64,000 bases of DNA from Cerasibacillus quisquiliarum. Its GTDB lineage: Bacteria; Bacillota; Bacilli; Bacillales; Amphibacillaceae. The DNA lies in the NCBI RefSeq assembly GCF_014202495.1, contig NZ_JACHHA010000007.1:47012-111011 (forward strand). The letters are read 5' to 3'. The notes below the pieces were generated by a model, which saw only the letters and a list, made by a program, of their open reading frames with translations, did no database searches and was not told the origin of the DNA. How positions within the stretch are numbered: position 1 is the first letter of the stretch; every line of letters begins with the position of its first letter. The position numbers were made by a program, and so were the translations under genes. Positions 8,972 to 17,984 of the stretch are shown piece after piece.

Positions 8972-9030
8972 AGCCAGTTCAAAATCGTTCTTGCAGTATG
9001 CTTGCAATACGATTTGAACTGGCTTTTTTT
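8972..9030 (+). terminator. Intrinsic terminator inside the leader of the CoA-transferase operon
   Basis: AGCCAGTTCAAAATCGT (8972-8988) pairs with ACGATTTGAACTGGCT (9009-9024) with one bulged A, followed by seven or more Ts. It lies between the promoter at 8817-8845 and the first gene at 9099, so it acts on a leader of about 170 bases. Upstream, ATCTGTT/AACAGAT (8930-8970) can form another stem, and AATCGTT near 8911 could compete for the 3' arm. It may be an attenuator, or the end of a small RNA. Confidence 0.7.
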
Positions 9031-9098
9031 ATTCGTTTCGAGCGGGATTCTAATACTTTCAAAATAGAAGCATACGATTTAGAAAGGGGGTACATAAC

Positions 9099-10268
9099 AT
9101 GAGTGGTGCATTAGAACATATTCGTGTATTAGATCTATCACGTGTTTTAGCTGGACCTTTTTGTACGATGATTCTTGGTGATTTAGGGGCAGATATTATC
9201 AAAGTCGAGGCACCAGGTGGAAGTGATGATACAAGAAAATGGGGACCGCCTTTTCAAAATGGAGTCAGTGCTTATTATCTCTGTGCGAACCGTAATAAAA
9301 GAAGTGTCACGATAGATTTAAAGTCAAATAAAGGGATTGAACAAATCAAACAACTCGTGCAAGAAAGCGATGTTCTCATTCATAATTTTAAAACAGGAAC
9401 AATGGAACGCTTTGGGTTAGATTATCATATTTTACAAGAAATAAACCCAAGACTCGTCTATTGTTCAATTACAGGTTTTGGCGAAACAGGACCATATAAA
9501 GATAAACCTGGTTATGATTTTATCATTCAAGCGATGAGTGGATTAATGAGTATTACAGGTACAGAAGAATCTGGTCCCCAGAAACTCGGTGTTGCGATTA
9601 CCGATATACTAACAGGGCTTTATGCATGTATTGGTATTCAGGCAGCACTGTTAGAACGAACAATTTCAGGGAAAGGACAAAAGCTCGATATTTCATTATA
9701 TGACTCGGCAGTTAGTTCATTAGTTAATATCGGGAGTAATTATTTAATGTCAGGGAAAATACCGAAACGACTAGGGAATCAACATGCGAATATTGTACCG
9801 TATCAAACATTTCAAACTAAAGACGGTTATATCGTCATCGCCGTTGGAAATGATCGGCAATTTGCTGATTTATGTCACATCCTAGAAATGCCTGAGCTTA
9901 TGAAAGATGAGCGCTTTAAGACGAATCCTAATCGAGTGCAATACCGCGAACAATTGATACCATTATTAGAAAATATCTTTATAAAAAAATCAACCTCATA
10001 CTGGCTTAAGGCTTGTGAAGAGAAACAAATCCCATGTGGGCCGATCCAGAATTTAGAACAATTAATGAATGATCCGCAGCTACAAGTAAGGAACATGTTT
10101 ATTGAACATGACCATCCAGTAGCAGGAACCATTCGTATGATTGGAAGTCCTTTAAAATTATCACGGACACCCGTTTCAGTTCGCTATCATCCACCAGAAG
10201 TTGGCGAGCATCATGATGAAATTTTTCAAGAAATAATAAATGAAATTGAAAAGGAGAATGCGGAATGA
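9099..10268 (+). CDS. Class III CoA-transferase, probable glutarate CoA-transferase
   Basis: CaiB/BaiF family (class III) CoA-transferase of 389 residues, cytoplasmic. The N-terminal signature is clear: LEHIRVLDLSRVLAGPFCTM, LGDLGADIIKVEAPGGSDDT, NRNKRSVTIDLKS and DVLIHNFKTGTMERFGLDY. The conserved catalytic Asp region is YDFIIQAMSGLMSITG (near 145), and GQKLDISLYDSAVS lies near 200. It is translationally coupled to an acyl-CoA dehydrogenase (ATGA overlap) and shares an operon with a semialdehyde dehydrogenase. Mammalian SUGCT, a class III enzyme, makes glutaryl-CoA from glutarate and succinyl-CoA; the neighbours make that the best guess. Donor and acceptor cannot be read from sequence. Confidence 0.82.
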   Translation: MSGALEHIRVLDLSRVLAGPFCTMILGDLGADIIKVEAPGGSDDTRKWGPPFQNGVSAYYLCANRNKRSVTIDLKSNKGIEQIKQLVQESDVLIHNFKTGTMERFGLDYHILQEINPRLVYCSITGFGETGPYKDKPGYDFIIQAMSGLMSITGTEESGPQKLGVAITDILTGLYACIGIQAALLERTISGKGQKLDISLYDSAVSSLVNIGSNYLMSGKIPKRLGNQHANIVPYQTFQTKDGYIVIAVGNDRQFADLCHILEMPELMKDERFKTNPNRVQYREQLIPLLENIFIKKSTSYWLKACEEKQIPCGPIQNLEQLMNDPQLQVRNMFIEHDHPVAGTIRMIGSPLKLSRTPVSVRYHPPEVGEHHDEIFQEIINEIEKENAE

Positions 10269-11470
10269 ATTTTGAATTTAGCGAAGAGCAAAACATGTTG
10301 CGGAAAACAGTAAGGCATTTTGTTGATAAAGAAATTATGCCATATATTTCAGACTGGGATCGTCGAGGTGAGTTTCCATTGGCCATTTTGGATCGTTTAG
10401 CAGAGCTTGGACTAATGGGAGTTTGTATTCCTGAAAAATACGGTGGTAGTGGTATGGATTATAATTCACTCGCCATAGTTTGTGAAGAATTGGAACGTGG
10501 AGATACAGCTTTTAGAACAGCCGTTTCTGTTCATACAGGTTTAAATAGTATGACACTATTACAATGGGGAAATGAAGAACAAAAGGAAAAGTATCTTGTT
10601 CCACAAGCAAAAGGTGAAAAAATTGGGGCTTTCGGATTGACTGAACCGGCTGCTGGTTCAGATGTTGCTGGCATGCAAGCAACAGCTGTTAAGGATGGCG
10701 ATTATTACATCTTAAACGGTTCTAAAACGTGGATCTCACTTTGTGACATCGCTGATTATTTTATCGTCTTTGCTTACACAGATAAATCTAAAAAACATCA
10801 CGGGATTTCCGCCTTTATCGTCGAACGAGAGTGGGAAGGTTTTTCTTCAAAAGCAATTAAAGGAAAACTTGGCATTCGTGCTGGGAATACAGGTGAGATT
10901 TTCTTTGATAACGTAAAAGTTCCAAAAGAAAATCTACTTGGTGAAGAAGGCGAAGGATTTAAAATTGCTATGTCAGCTTTAGACAACGGTCGTTTTACAG
11001 TAGCTGCTGGAGCTGTCGGGCAAATTATGGCTTGTATCGAAGCAAGTGTGAAGTATTGCCATGAGCGTGAAACATTTGGAAAACCAATCGGTAAGCATCA
11101 ACTTGTGCAACAAATGCTTGCCAATATGGAAGCTGGTTTACAAATGAGTCGCTTACTCGTCTACCGTGCTGGAGAATTGAAAAATCAAGGAAAACGAAAT
11201 ACAAGAGAAACATCCCTTGCAAAATGGCAAGCATGCGACTTTGCAAATAAAGCTGCTGATGATGCCGTTCAAATCCATGGAGCATATGGTTTTTCAGATG
11301 AATATCCAGTAGAGCGCTACTTAAGAAATTCTAAAGCACCTGTCATTTATGAAGGAACGCGTGAGATTCACACCATTTTACAAGCCGAATATGTCCTAGG
11401 CTATCGCGAAGATAAACCGTTAAACAAAATGCTCCCAGCTTGGGATGTTGAAAAAGTAGAAACATATTAA
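10265..11470 (+). CDS. Acyl-CoA dehydrogenase, probable glutaryl-CoA dehydrogenase
   Basis: FAD-dependent acyl-CoA dehydrogenase of 401 residues. Signatures: FGLTEPAAGSDVAGMQATA near residue 120 (FAD/substrate), LNGSKTWISLCDIADYFIVF near 150, FGKPIGKHQLVQQMLANM near 275, and the C-terminal catalytic Glu363 in YEGTREIHTILQAEYVLG. FRTAVSVHTGL near 85 is like the SVQ segment of glutaryl-CoA dehydrogenases, and GFSDEYPVERYLRN also fits, but a butyryl- or isobutyryl-type enzyme cannot be excluded. The start overlaps the CoA-transferase stop (ATGA) behind AAAGGAG. If glutaryl-specific, it would oxidise and decarboxylate glutaryl-CoA to crotonyl-CoA, the exit of lysine breakdown. Confidence 0.83.
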   Translation: MNFEFSEEQNMLRKTVRHFVDKEIMPYISDWDRRGEFPLAILDRLAELGLMGVCIPEKYGGSGMDYNSLAIVCEELERGDTAFRTAVSVHTGLNSMTLLQWGNEEQKEKYLVPQAKGEKIGAFGLTEPAAGSDVAGMQATAVKDGDYYILNGSKTWISLCDIADYFIVFAYTDKSKKHHGISAFIVEREWEGFSSKAIKGKLGIRAGNTGEIFFDNVKVPKENLLGEEGEGFKIAMSALDNGRFTVAAGAVGQIMACIEASVKYCHERETFGKPIGKHQLVQQMLANMEAGLQMSRLLVYRAGELKNQGKRNTRETSLAKWQACDFANKAADDAVQIHGAYGFSDEYPVERYLRNSKAPVIYEGTREIHTILQAEYVLGYREDKPLNKMLPAWDVEKVETY

Positions 11471-11493
11471 TCAAGATAAATCTTATAAAAAAA

Positions 11494-11675
11494 TAGCGCG
11501 ATTTTGGCTTGAGGTCGCGCGATTCTGACCATGAGTCGCGCGATTCCTGCCATGCGTCGCGCGATTCTGACCGTGAGTCGCGCGATTTCGACCGTGAGTC
11601 GCGCGATTCCTGCCATGCGTCGCGCGATTCTGACCGTGAGTCGCGCGATTCCGACCGTGGATCGCGCGATTTCCT
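11494..11675. repeat. Array of nine 21-bp tandem repeats inside the operon
   Basis: Nine copies spaced exactly 21 bases apart (first core GCGCGATT at 11496, last at 11664). Each unit carries the 8-bp palindrome TCGCGCGA or a near match. Unit types alternate (TTCTGACC..., TTCCTGCCATGC), giving a higher-order period of 63 bases in the middle. Because 21 is a multiple of three the array is open in frame (RDS repeats), but it has no credible start and I do not call a gene. It lies between the acyl-CoA dehydrogenase and the aldehyde dehydrogenase. Confidence 0.93.
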
Positions 11676-11716
11676 AGAAGTTATTCTAAAATATTAAATT
11701 TAAAAGGAGGGCTTGT

Positions 11717-13162
11717 ATGTTTCAAGATAAGACAAGAAGCATTTATATTGATGGAAAATGGCTTGATGTGAATCAGGAAAAAACATACGCGATTTATAAT
11801 CCAGCAACACTTGAAAAACTAACAACAGTTGCTTATGGTGGAGTGACTGAAACTGAAGCTGCCATAGAAGCGGCAGAAAAGGCATTCACTTCTTGGAGTA
11901 GCTTAACAGGGAGAGAACGCTCAAAAGTATTGTACCGTGCTGCTGAATTAATGGCACAAGATGCTGATCGATTAGGAAAAATATTAACACTCGAACAAGG
12001 GAAACCGATTAAAGAAGCAATTGGAGAAGTTAAGGGGGCTGCTCAGTTTTTGCTTTGGTATGCTGAAGAAGCATCGCGTGCTTATGGGGAGTGGATCCCT
12101 TCTTCTGTTTCAACAAAAAGATTACTCGTTATTCCTAAGCCCATCGGTGTTGTCGGAGCCATTACGCCATGGAACTTTCCTTCTTCGATGATCACGAGAA
12201 AATTGGCACCTGCATTAGCTGCTGGGTGTACAGTCGTTTTAAAACCATCTCCTGAAACACCGTTATCTGCTATAGAAATAGTAAAGATTTTCGAAAAAGC
12301 AGGCATGCCAAATGGTGTCGTTAATATGGTAACAGGAGATGCGAAAGCGATCGGTAAGACTTTACTATCACATAAAGCCGTTAAGTTAATAACATTCACC
12401 GGTTCGACACCAGTCGGAAAATATTTAATGCGTGAGGCAAGCGACCAATTAAAAAGAGTTTCACTTGAACTCGGTGGACATGCACCGTTAATCGTGTTTG
12501 AGGATGCGGATATAGATAAAGCGACCTCTCTTGCCCTTAAAAGTAAATTCCGTAATAACGGACAAACATGTATTTGTGCCAATCGTTTATATGTCGATGA
12601 ATCTATTCACGAACCATTTACAGCCATGTTAAAAGATAAAGTTGAACAACTCGTAATAGGAAATGGATTGGATCAGCATACTGATTTAGGTCCACTTATT
12701 AATCAAGCAGCCTGCGATAAAGTTCAACTTCAACTTGACGATGCAATACAAAAAGGTGCAAAAATTGTTACAGGTGGCTATGAATTAACTGATAAATTAA
12801 AAGGCTATTTCTATCCGCCAACAGTCATTAGTCAAGTCACCGATGACATGCTCGTGATGAATGAAGAAACATTTGGTCCACTTTTTCCAATCCAGACGTT
12901 TACAGACGAAACAGAAGTTATTCATAAAGCAAATGATACCGACTATGGATTAGCTGCTTATATTTTTACTGAAAATACAAGTCGTACTTTACGTGTTGTT
13001 GAACAACTAGAATATGGCATTGTCGGTGTAAATGACGTATTCCCTGCTACACCGGAGGCTCCATTCGGTGGTATAAAACAATCAGGTAACAGTAAAGAAG
13101 GCGGACATCACGGTATGGAGGAATTTTTGGAGTATACATTTGTTTCCATTGGAATGGATTAA
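11717..13162 (+). CDS. NAD(P)-dependent semialdehyde dehydrogenase, probable glutarate-semialdehyde dehydrogenase
   Basis: Aldehyde dehydrogenase of the GabD type, 481 residues. The catalytic Cys285 lies in NNGQTCICANRLYV and the general base Glu251 in SLELGGHAP. The cofactor motif is FTGSTPVGKYLM near 227 and PWNFPSSM near 152. The C-terminus has the typical FGGIKQSGNSKEGGHHGMEEFLEY. GabD enzymes oxidise succinate semialdehyde, and many also act on glutarate semialdehyde (DavD). There is no GABA aminotransferase here; the neighbours are a CoA-transferase and a glutaryl-CoA-dehydrogenase-like protein, so glutarate semialdehyde is the better guess. AAAGGAGG precedes the start. It is the last gene before a strong terminator. 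Confidence 0.85.
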   Translation: MFQDKTRSIYIDGKWLDVNQEKTYAIYNPATLEKLTTVAYGGVTETEAAIEAAEKAFTSWSSLTGRERSKVLYRAAELMAQDADRLGKILTLEQGKPIKEAIGEVKGAAQFLLWYAEEASRAYGEWIPSSVSTKRLLVIPKPIGVVGAITPWNFPSSMITRKLAPALAAGCTVVLKPSPETPLSAIEIVKIFEKAGMPNGVVNMVTGDAKAIGKTLLSHKAVKLITFTGSTPVGKYLMREASDQLKRVSLELGGHAPLIVFEDADIDKATSLALKSKFRNNGQTCICANRLYVDESIHEPFTAMLKDKVEQLVIGNGLDQHTDLGPLINQAACDKVQLQLDDAIQKGAKIVTGGYELTDKLKGYFYPPTVISQVTDDMLVMNEETFGPLFPIQTFTDETEVIHKANDTDYGLAAYIFTENTSRTLRVVEQLEYGIVGVNDVFPATPEAPFGGIKQSGNSKEGGHHGMEEFLEYTFVSIGMD

Positions 13163-13167
13163 AAAAT

Positions 13168-13200
13168 AAGGACTATCCTGTAAACGTGGATAGTCCTTTT
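13168..13200 (+). terminator. Terminator of the CoA-transferase/dehydrogenase operon
   Basis: AAGGACTATCC (13168-13178) pairs with GGATAGTCC (13188-13196), followed by TTTT, six bases after the stop codon. Confidence 0.9.
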
Positions 13201-13234
13201 ATAATTTGTAGCTTAGTAAATAAATTCAATATGC

Positions 13235-13993
13235 CTATAATCGAGTTGCTTCAAATGTAACAAGTCTTGTTTCTGTTGATGGTGCCTTCTTAAACATATA
13301 ATTTGCCGAACATGTTATTTGAGTAAAACCGATTTTTTCAAGAAGCATTGAGAATTCTTCAATTCCATACCAACGCATAACAAATTCTTCTAACTCTGTA
13401 TCTACCAATTTTCCATGACGCCATTTTTCATATTTTAATAGCGATCGTGTCGTTTGATTCACCCAATCTATTTCAATTGATTTGTTCTCTAAAACAATGC
13501 CTTCATCATTAGATAATGGATACGATATAGTAGATATATCCCCTGTATGCCAATCAACAGGTAATTGTAAATCTACGATAAGACGACCACCCGGTACAAG
13601 ATGTTGATAAAAATTCGTCAAAGCACTGATTGCATCGTCATACTCATCAATTAAACAGAATGACCCCGTTGGCATAACAATTGCTTCATATTTTCCAGGT
13701 AATGAAAATTGAGATAAATGAGCCTCATACAAATTGGGATTTAATCCTCTTTCATGACAACGCTTCCGGCATGACGCTAACATATGAGCGGAATAATCAA
13801 TCCCATCTACATCGTATCCTTGATTCAATAACGGAATAATAAAACGACCAGACCCTACGGCTGGTTCCAATATTTTTCCGTCTGTTCCATGTAATCGCTC
13901 AAGATAATATTCAATATCACCATTAATTGAATGACCTACGGGTTTTGTAACATTATAAAATTGCGTGCTTAATTTGCCATAATAGCTAAACAT
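13235..13993 (-). CDS. Class I SAM-dependent methyltransferase
   Basis: A 252-residue cytoplasmic methyltransferase. Motif I (SAM binding) is ILEPAVGSGRFIIPLL near residue 37, followed by the acidic GYDVDGIDYSAHML; motif post-I and II regions are YEAIVMPTGSFCLIDEYD and PGGRLIVDLQLP. The start at 13993 is set by TTGGAGG five bases upstream; the next in-frame candidate upstream has no such site. It is the last gene of the leftward cluster after iclR and the DUF3870 gene. The substrate is unknown. It may be unrelated to lysine breakdown. Confidence 0.75.
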   Translation of the reverse strand: MFSYYGKLSTQFYNVTKPVGHSINGDIEYYLERLHGTDGKILEPAVGSGRFIIPLLNQGYDVDGIDYSAHMLASCRKRCHERGLNPNLYEAHLSQFSLPGKYEAIVMPTGSFCLIDEYDDAISALTNFYQHLVPGGRLIVDLQLPVDWHTGDISTISYPLSNDEGIVLENKSIEIDWVNQTTRSLLKYEKWRHGKLVDTELEEFVMRWYGIEEFSMLLEKIGFTQITCSANYMFKKAPSTETRLVTFEATRL

Positions 13994-14096
13994 ATGTTCC
14001 TCCAAGGGATAGAAGAATTTTTTCCCATTATAACATGTCTCTCATCATGCTTTCATTAAAAACTTTTATACAAAAATAAGTCTCCCATCATACCAC

Positions 14097-14408
14097 TTAG
14101 TTTTCCTTATACAGCTCGTATTGCTTATATAAATCAGTTAGTGCTGATGCCAATGCATTACCCGCCTTACCGTGGTAATGTTTTCTAAGTTTAGTCATTG
14201 GTTCATCAATCCCATCATTTAAACTGTATCCCCGAAGTAACTGTTGAACAAATTCACGCCCGTGTAAAGTTGCTAATGTGCATCCAGCATTGACTATCAC
14301 CCCATATTTCTTATCAATTTCTGCTGTAATTGTCACAGTATCGTAAATGCTTTTCGCTGCCATACCAGAAGGGAGGCGGGCATGACCAGCAATAAATATA
14401 GTCCGCAT
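14097..14408 (-). CDS. DUF3870 domain protein
   Basis: A 103-residue protein that I recognise as the DUF3870 family from its start (TIFIAGHARLPSGMAAKSIY) and its NAGCTLATLHGREFVQQLLRG centre. No function is known to me. The family is typically found beside catabolic genes. It lies 20 bases after the IclR-type regulator on the same strand with AAGGGGG ahead of the start, so the two are probably cotranscribed, and it may have a sensing or accessory role in lysine catabolism (inference). Confidence 0.72.
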   Translation of the reverse strand: MRTIFIAGHARLPSGMAAKSIYDTVTITAEIDKKYGVIVNAGCTLATLHGREFVQQLLRGYSLNDGIDEPMTKLRKHYHGKAGNALASALTDLYKQYELYKEN

Positions 14409-14428
14409 AATAAATTATCCCCCTTAAC

Positions 14429-15163
14429 TTATTTGAGATAACCCATTTTTTTCGAAATTTGATAAGCCGCATATTTTGTCTCATGTTTTATTTTTTGTAA
14501 ATTATCTTCTGTAAAATAGCTAGATAATCCACTCACCGTTAAGGAAGCAATGACTGCATTTTTATAATTATAAATTGGATAAGAAATCCCAATTGTATTG
14601 GCATCCTGTTCGCCCTCACTAAAAGCATAACCTTGCTTTAAAATATCCTTTATCTCTTGTTGTAGACGCTTCTTAGTCTCTTCATCTAGCTCTTTAAGGA
14701 TCTCTTTTTGTTTATCATTTTCTAAAAAGGCTAGGAGTAACTTAGGACCAGAGCCGATATGAAGTGGTGAGCGTTTCCCTACACGGGTATATAAGCGTAT
14801 CGTCCTTGTACTATCTACTTTTTCAATATAAACAGCTTCATTTTGTCGTACTACGACTAAATGAACCGCTTCATTAATATTCTTTACTAAATCTTGCATA
14901 ATCGGTAAGGCATGTTCTCTAATTTCTAGTTGATTAGATACGAGTTGACCGAGCTCTAATAATTTTAGGCCAAGTCGGTAACTACCATCTTGTCCTTCTC
15001 TAATCTTCATTAAATAATCTCTCGTTTCTAATGTTGTGACTAAACGATAGGCAGTTGGCTTCGGCATATTTAGTCGTTTGGAAATGTCGTTTAACGATAA
15101 TTCTCGTGTTTCATCTGTAAATAATTCTAAAATCTGTAAAGCTTTGTGGACACTCTTATTCAT
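14429..15163 (-). CDS. IclR-family transcriptional regulator
   Basis: A 244-residue regulator. The N-terminal winged helix-turn-helix is clear (ALQILELFTDETRELSLNDI, then LNMPKPTAYRLVTTLETRDYL), followed by an IclR effector domain (residues about 75-240) with HLVVVRQNEAVYIEKVDS and SGLSSYFTED. IclR proteins are usually repressors or activators relieved by a small acid or keto acid. It lies directly between the two lysine operons, with the target promoter likely at 20859-20915. AAGGAG precedes the start. It has little room for its own promoter and may depend on read-through from the lysine dehydrogenase gene. Confidence 0.9.
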   Translation of the reverse strand: MNKSVHKALQILELFTDETRELSLNDISKRLNMPKPTAYRLVTTLETRDYLMKIREGQDGSYRLGLKLLELGQLVSNQLEIREHALPIMQDLVKNINEAVHLVVVRQNEAVYIEKVDSTRTIRLYTRVGKRSPLHIGSGPKLLLAFLENDKQKEILKELDEETKKRLQQEIKDILKQGYAFSEGEQDANTIGISYPIYNYKNAVIASLTVSGLSSYFTEDNLQKIKHETKYAAYQISKKMGYLK

Positions 15164-15187
15164 CTTTATGACTCCTTACACATCTGT

Positions 15188-15226
15188 TTAAAAAGATCCC
15201 CCTGCTCATTTGATGCAGAGGGAATC
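15188..15226 (-). terminator. Terminator between the lysine dehydrogenase and iclR
   Basis: On the minus strand GATTCCCTCTGC (15215-15226) pairs with GCAGGGGGATC (15195-15205), then TTTTT. It would end the four-gene operon. Partial read-through may feed iclR, whose start is only 25 bases further on. Confidence 0.8.
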
Positions 15227-15254
15227 GTAACAGATGACTAGATAATCCTATTAG

Positions 15255-16427
15255 TTAGTTTATGACTGGTTGTTTATTACTTTTTACAGTTTCAATTATA
15301 TTAACACCACGTTTAGCCATTTCTTTAATATAATCATCACCTGGCACAATCTGTTCAGGTGGATAGACACCTCGTTTATCAATTTGGCCACTAGCAATCA
15401 TTTGAGCAACAACCGATATCGTATTCGCAGTTGCTCTAGCCATAGCAGTAACTTGATGCTTCCGATCTTTAAATGTCGTCATTTCATATTCATATGTTGT
15501 CGTTTCTCCTGCTTTAAGACCTGATACAATAACACGTAATAAAACAGCATCATCTTTCTCACCTAATTCAACAATCGGATCAAGTACTTTTAATAACACT
15601 TCTCGCGGGTTAACGGTGACACCATTAACGTCGATCTCATAATCTTTACGTGTTAAATTTAAATCAACAAGTAGTTTAAACTTTTCTGCATGACCACGAT
15701 AGCGAATTGTTTTATACTCTAATGTTTTTAAATTCGGATAAGAGATTGACAAGGTTGATGTTCCACCCGACGTATGGAAGGCTTCTAACGGACCAAATTT
15801 ATCAAAATAAACCGTTTCCACTTCTGATAATGATGGCACTTCCATCTTCATTCCATTCCGAATGATAAGCGATGGATCAGTATAGTGATCTAATAAACCT
15901 TCCATTGAAAAGACGTGATTATATTCGAGAGGTGGCTTCGGTTGTACAGGAATTCCACCAACATAGAGTTTAATAGATTCAACTTCATCAAGTTGACTCG
16001 CACCATAACCAGATAAAATATTAATCATTCCAGGAGCAACACCTAAATCAGGAATAATTGTCACACCAGATGCTTTTGCATCGTCTTTAAATGTTAGGAC
16101 TTTGTCTGTAATATGCCCGATATGACCACCTAAATCGACTGAACTGACACCAACTTGAATCGCCGTTTTCGCAACAATTTCATTAAATGAATAAAATAAT
16201 GCATTGACGATGACATCGAATTGGCGCATAAAATTCGCCAATTCGACTTCATCACTTGCATCCACTTGATAAGCTGTTAATTTATCTGAATCAAGTTGCT
16301 GACAGACTGCCTCGGCACGGGCTAAATCTATATCTGCTAATCCAACAGCTTTTACACCTGGACTTGTTACTAAATCACGAGCTGCTTCTTTTCCCATTAA
16401 GCCTGAACCTAACACACCTATTTTCAT
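15255..16427 (-). CDS. L-lysine 6-dehydrogenase
   Basis: Saccharopine-dehydrogenase-fold oxidoreductase of 390 residues. The N-terminal Rossmann motif is [16 protein letters not shown]; later segments are [15 protein letters not shown] (near 112), [20 protein letters not shown] (near 137), [17 protein letters not shown] and [15 protein letters not shown] near the end. These match my memory of the Geobacillus lysine 6-dehydrogenase, which deaminates the epsilon carbon of lysine to 2-aminoadipate 6-semialdehyde with NAD. The start at 16427 is chosen because AAGGGAG lies 8 bases upstream; the GTG at 16436 overlaps that site. The next gene upstream is an aldehyde dehydrogenase, which supports the lysine assignment. 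A saccharopine reductase role is less likely. Confidence 0.88.
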   Translation of the reverse strand: MKIGVLGSGLMGKEAARDLVTSPGVKAVGLADIDLARAEAVCQQLDSDKLTAYQVDASDEVELANFMRQFDVIVNALFYSFNEIVAKTAIQVGVSSVDLGGHIGHITDKVLTFKDDAKASGVTIIPDLGVAPGMINILSGYGASQLDEVESIKLYVGGIPVQPKPPLEYNHVFSMEGLLDHYTDPSLIIRNGMKMEVPSLSEVETVYFDKFGPLEAFHTSGGTSTLSISYPNLKTLEYKTIRYRGHAEKFKLLVDLNLTRKDYEIDVNGVTVNPREVLLKVLDPIVELGEKDDAVLLRVIVSGLKAGETTTYEYEMTTFKDRKHQVTAMARATANTISVVAQMIASGQIDKRGVYPPEQIVPGDDYIKEMAKRGVNIIETVKSNKQPVIN

Positions 16428-16459
16428 AATTGACACTCCCTTATCCTTGAAATAGTTTA

Positions 16460-17959
16460 TTATTCTGTATCAATTTGTGCACGTTGTAACTTACCACTGT
16501 AGTCAACATAAACTGCTTTCCATTCAGTGAAGACATCAAGTGCCTGAACACCTGAATCACGATGCCCGTTACCAGTACCTTTTGTTCCGCCAAATGGAAG
16601 ATGTATTTCTGCACCTGTCGTTCCTGCGTTTACGTAGACAATTCCCGTATCTAAATCACGTTGCGCTTTAAATACACGATTTACATCTTTTGTAAATATT
16701 GAACTAGATAACCCATAGCTAACACTGTTATTTGCTTCAATTGCTTCTTCAAAACTTTTAACCGGTATGAGTGATACAACTGGACCAAATATTTCTTCTT
16801 GAGCAATGCGCATATCGATCGTTGCATCTGTAAATAATGTCGGTGCAAAGAAATAACCTTTTCCATAATCACCTTCTGTCATCTCATATCCGCCAGCAAG
16901 TAATTTAGCTCCTTCTTCTTTACCAATATCAATATATTTCTTAATCTTATTAATACCCGCTTCGTTAATAATAGGACCTACACGAACCGATTCATCTGTT
17001 CCATTTCCAATCGTAAGCTGTTCCATCGCATGGAGTAAACGCTCTTCTAGTGTTTCCTTAACATCTTCATGTACAATGACACGGCTACATGCAGTACAAC
17101 GCTGACCACTCGTGCCGAAAGCACTCCAAATAATACCTTCGACCGCTAAATCTAAATCAGCATCATCCATAACGATGACGGCGTTTTTTCCACCCATTTC
17201 TAAAGAAACCTTTTTCAATTGACGGCCACATTCAGCGGCAATATTTCTCCCCGTTTCATTTGAACCCGTAAAGGATATAACACGAATATCTTCATGGTGC
17301 ACCATCGCATCCCCAACTGTTGAACCTGAACCGAAAACAACGTTAATGACTCCTTTTGGTAAACCAGCTTCTTCAAAAATCTTCGCTAATTCATATGCCA
17401 TAATCGGTGTTTCTGTCGCCGGTTTCCAAACGACCGCATTTCCAGCTACGATTGCTGGGAATGACTTCCAAGTAGCAATGGCAATTGGAAAGTTCCACGG
17501 TGTAATAATACCAACAACACCAATTGGCGCGCGAACACTCATGGCAAATTTATTTTGTAATTCAGATGGTGTCGTTTGTCCAAATAGCCGTCTTCCTTCA
17601 CCAGCCATATAAAATGCCATATCAATTCCTTCTTGTACTTCGCCCCGCGCTTCTTCTAACACTTTTCCATTTTCTAATGTTAATAAATAGGCGAGCTTTT
17701 CTTTTCGTTCTTTCATAATATGGCCGACTTCATATAAAATTTCAGCACGTTGCGGTGCTGGCACAAGAGCCCATTCTTTCTGTGCCTGTTTTGCAGCTTC
17801 AACGGCATGATCAACAGCCGTTTTATCAGATAGTGGAACTTCAAGTAACGTTTCACCCGTCGCCGGATTTATAACAGGTGCGGTTTCTCCTTCTACATCT
17901 ACCCATTCACCATTGATATAGTTTGCTAGTTTTTTCACATCTAACATTGTTTCTGTCAT
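16460..17959 (-). CDS. Aldehyde dehydrogenase, probable 2-aminoadipate-semialdehyde dehydrogenase
   Basis: Aldehyde dehydrogenase of 499 residues. Catalytic Cys288 lies in [13 protein letters not shown] and Glu254 in [12 protein letters not shown]. The cofactor site is [15 protein letters not shown] and [31 protein letters not shown] sits near the C-terminus. It lies 23 bases upstream of the lysine 6-dehydrogenase in the same operon, so the simplest substrate is the product of that enzyme, aminoadipate semialdehyde (in equilibrium with piperideine-6-carboxylate), giving 2-aminoadipate. AGGAGG precedes the start by 8 bases. The specificity is inferred. Confidence 0.86.
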   Translation of the reverse strand: MTETMLDVKKLANYINGEWVDVEGETAPVINPATGETLLEVPLSDKTAVDHAVEAAKQAQKEWALVPAPQRAEILYEVGHIMKERKEKLAYLLTLENGKVLEEARGEVQEGIDMAFYMAGEGRRLFGQTTPSELQNKFAMSVRAPIGVVGIITPWNFPIAIATWKSFPAIVAGNAVVWKPATETPIMAYELAKIFEEAGLPKGVINVVFGSGSTVGDAMVHHEDIRVISFTGSNETGRNIAAECGRQLKKVSLEMGGKNAVIVMDDADLDLAVEGIIWSAFGTSGQRCTACSRVIVHEDVKETLEERLLHAMEQLTIGNGTDESVRVGPIINEAGINKIKKYIDIGKEEGAKLLAGGYEMTEGDYGKGYFFAPTLFTDATIDMRIAQEEIFGPVVSLIPVKSFEEAIEANNSVSYGLSSSIFTKDVNRVFKAQRDLDTGIVYVNAGTTGAEIHLPFGGTKGTGNGHRDSGVQALDVFTEWKAVYVDYSGKLQRAQIDTE

Positions 17960-17984
17960 CTATAAAACCTCCTAATAAAATGAT

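Noticed and set aside
11509..11697. 62-codon frame with RDS repeats
   Set aside because: It only reads through the 21-bp tandem array; no ribosome binding site, and a period divisible by three keeps any frame open.
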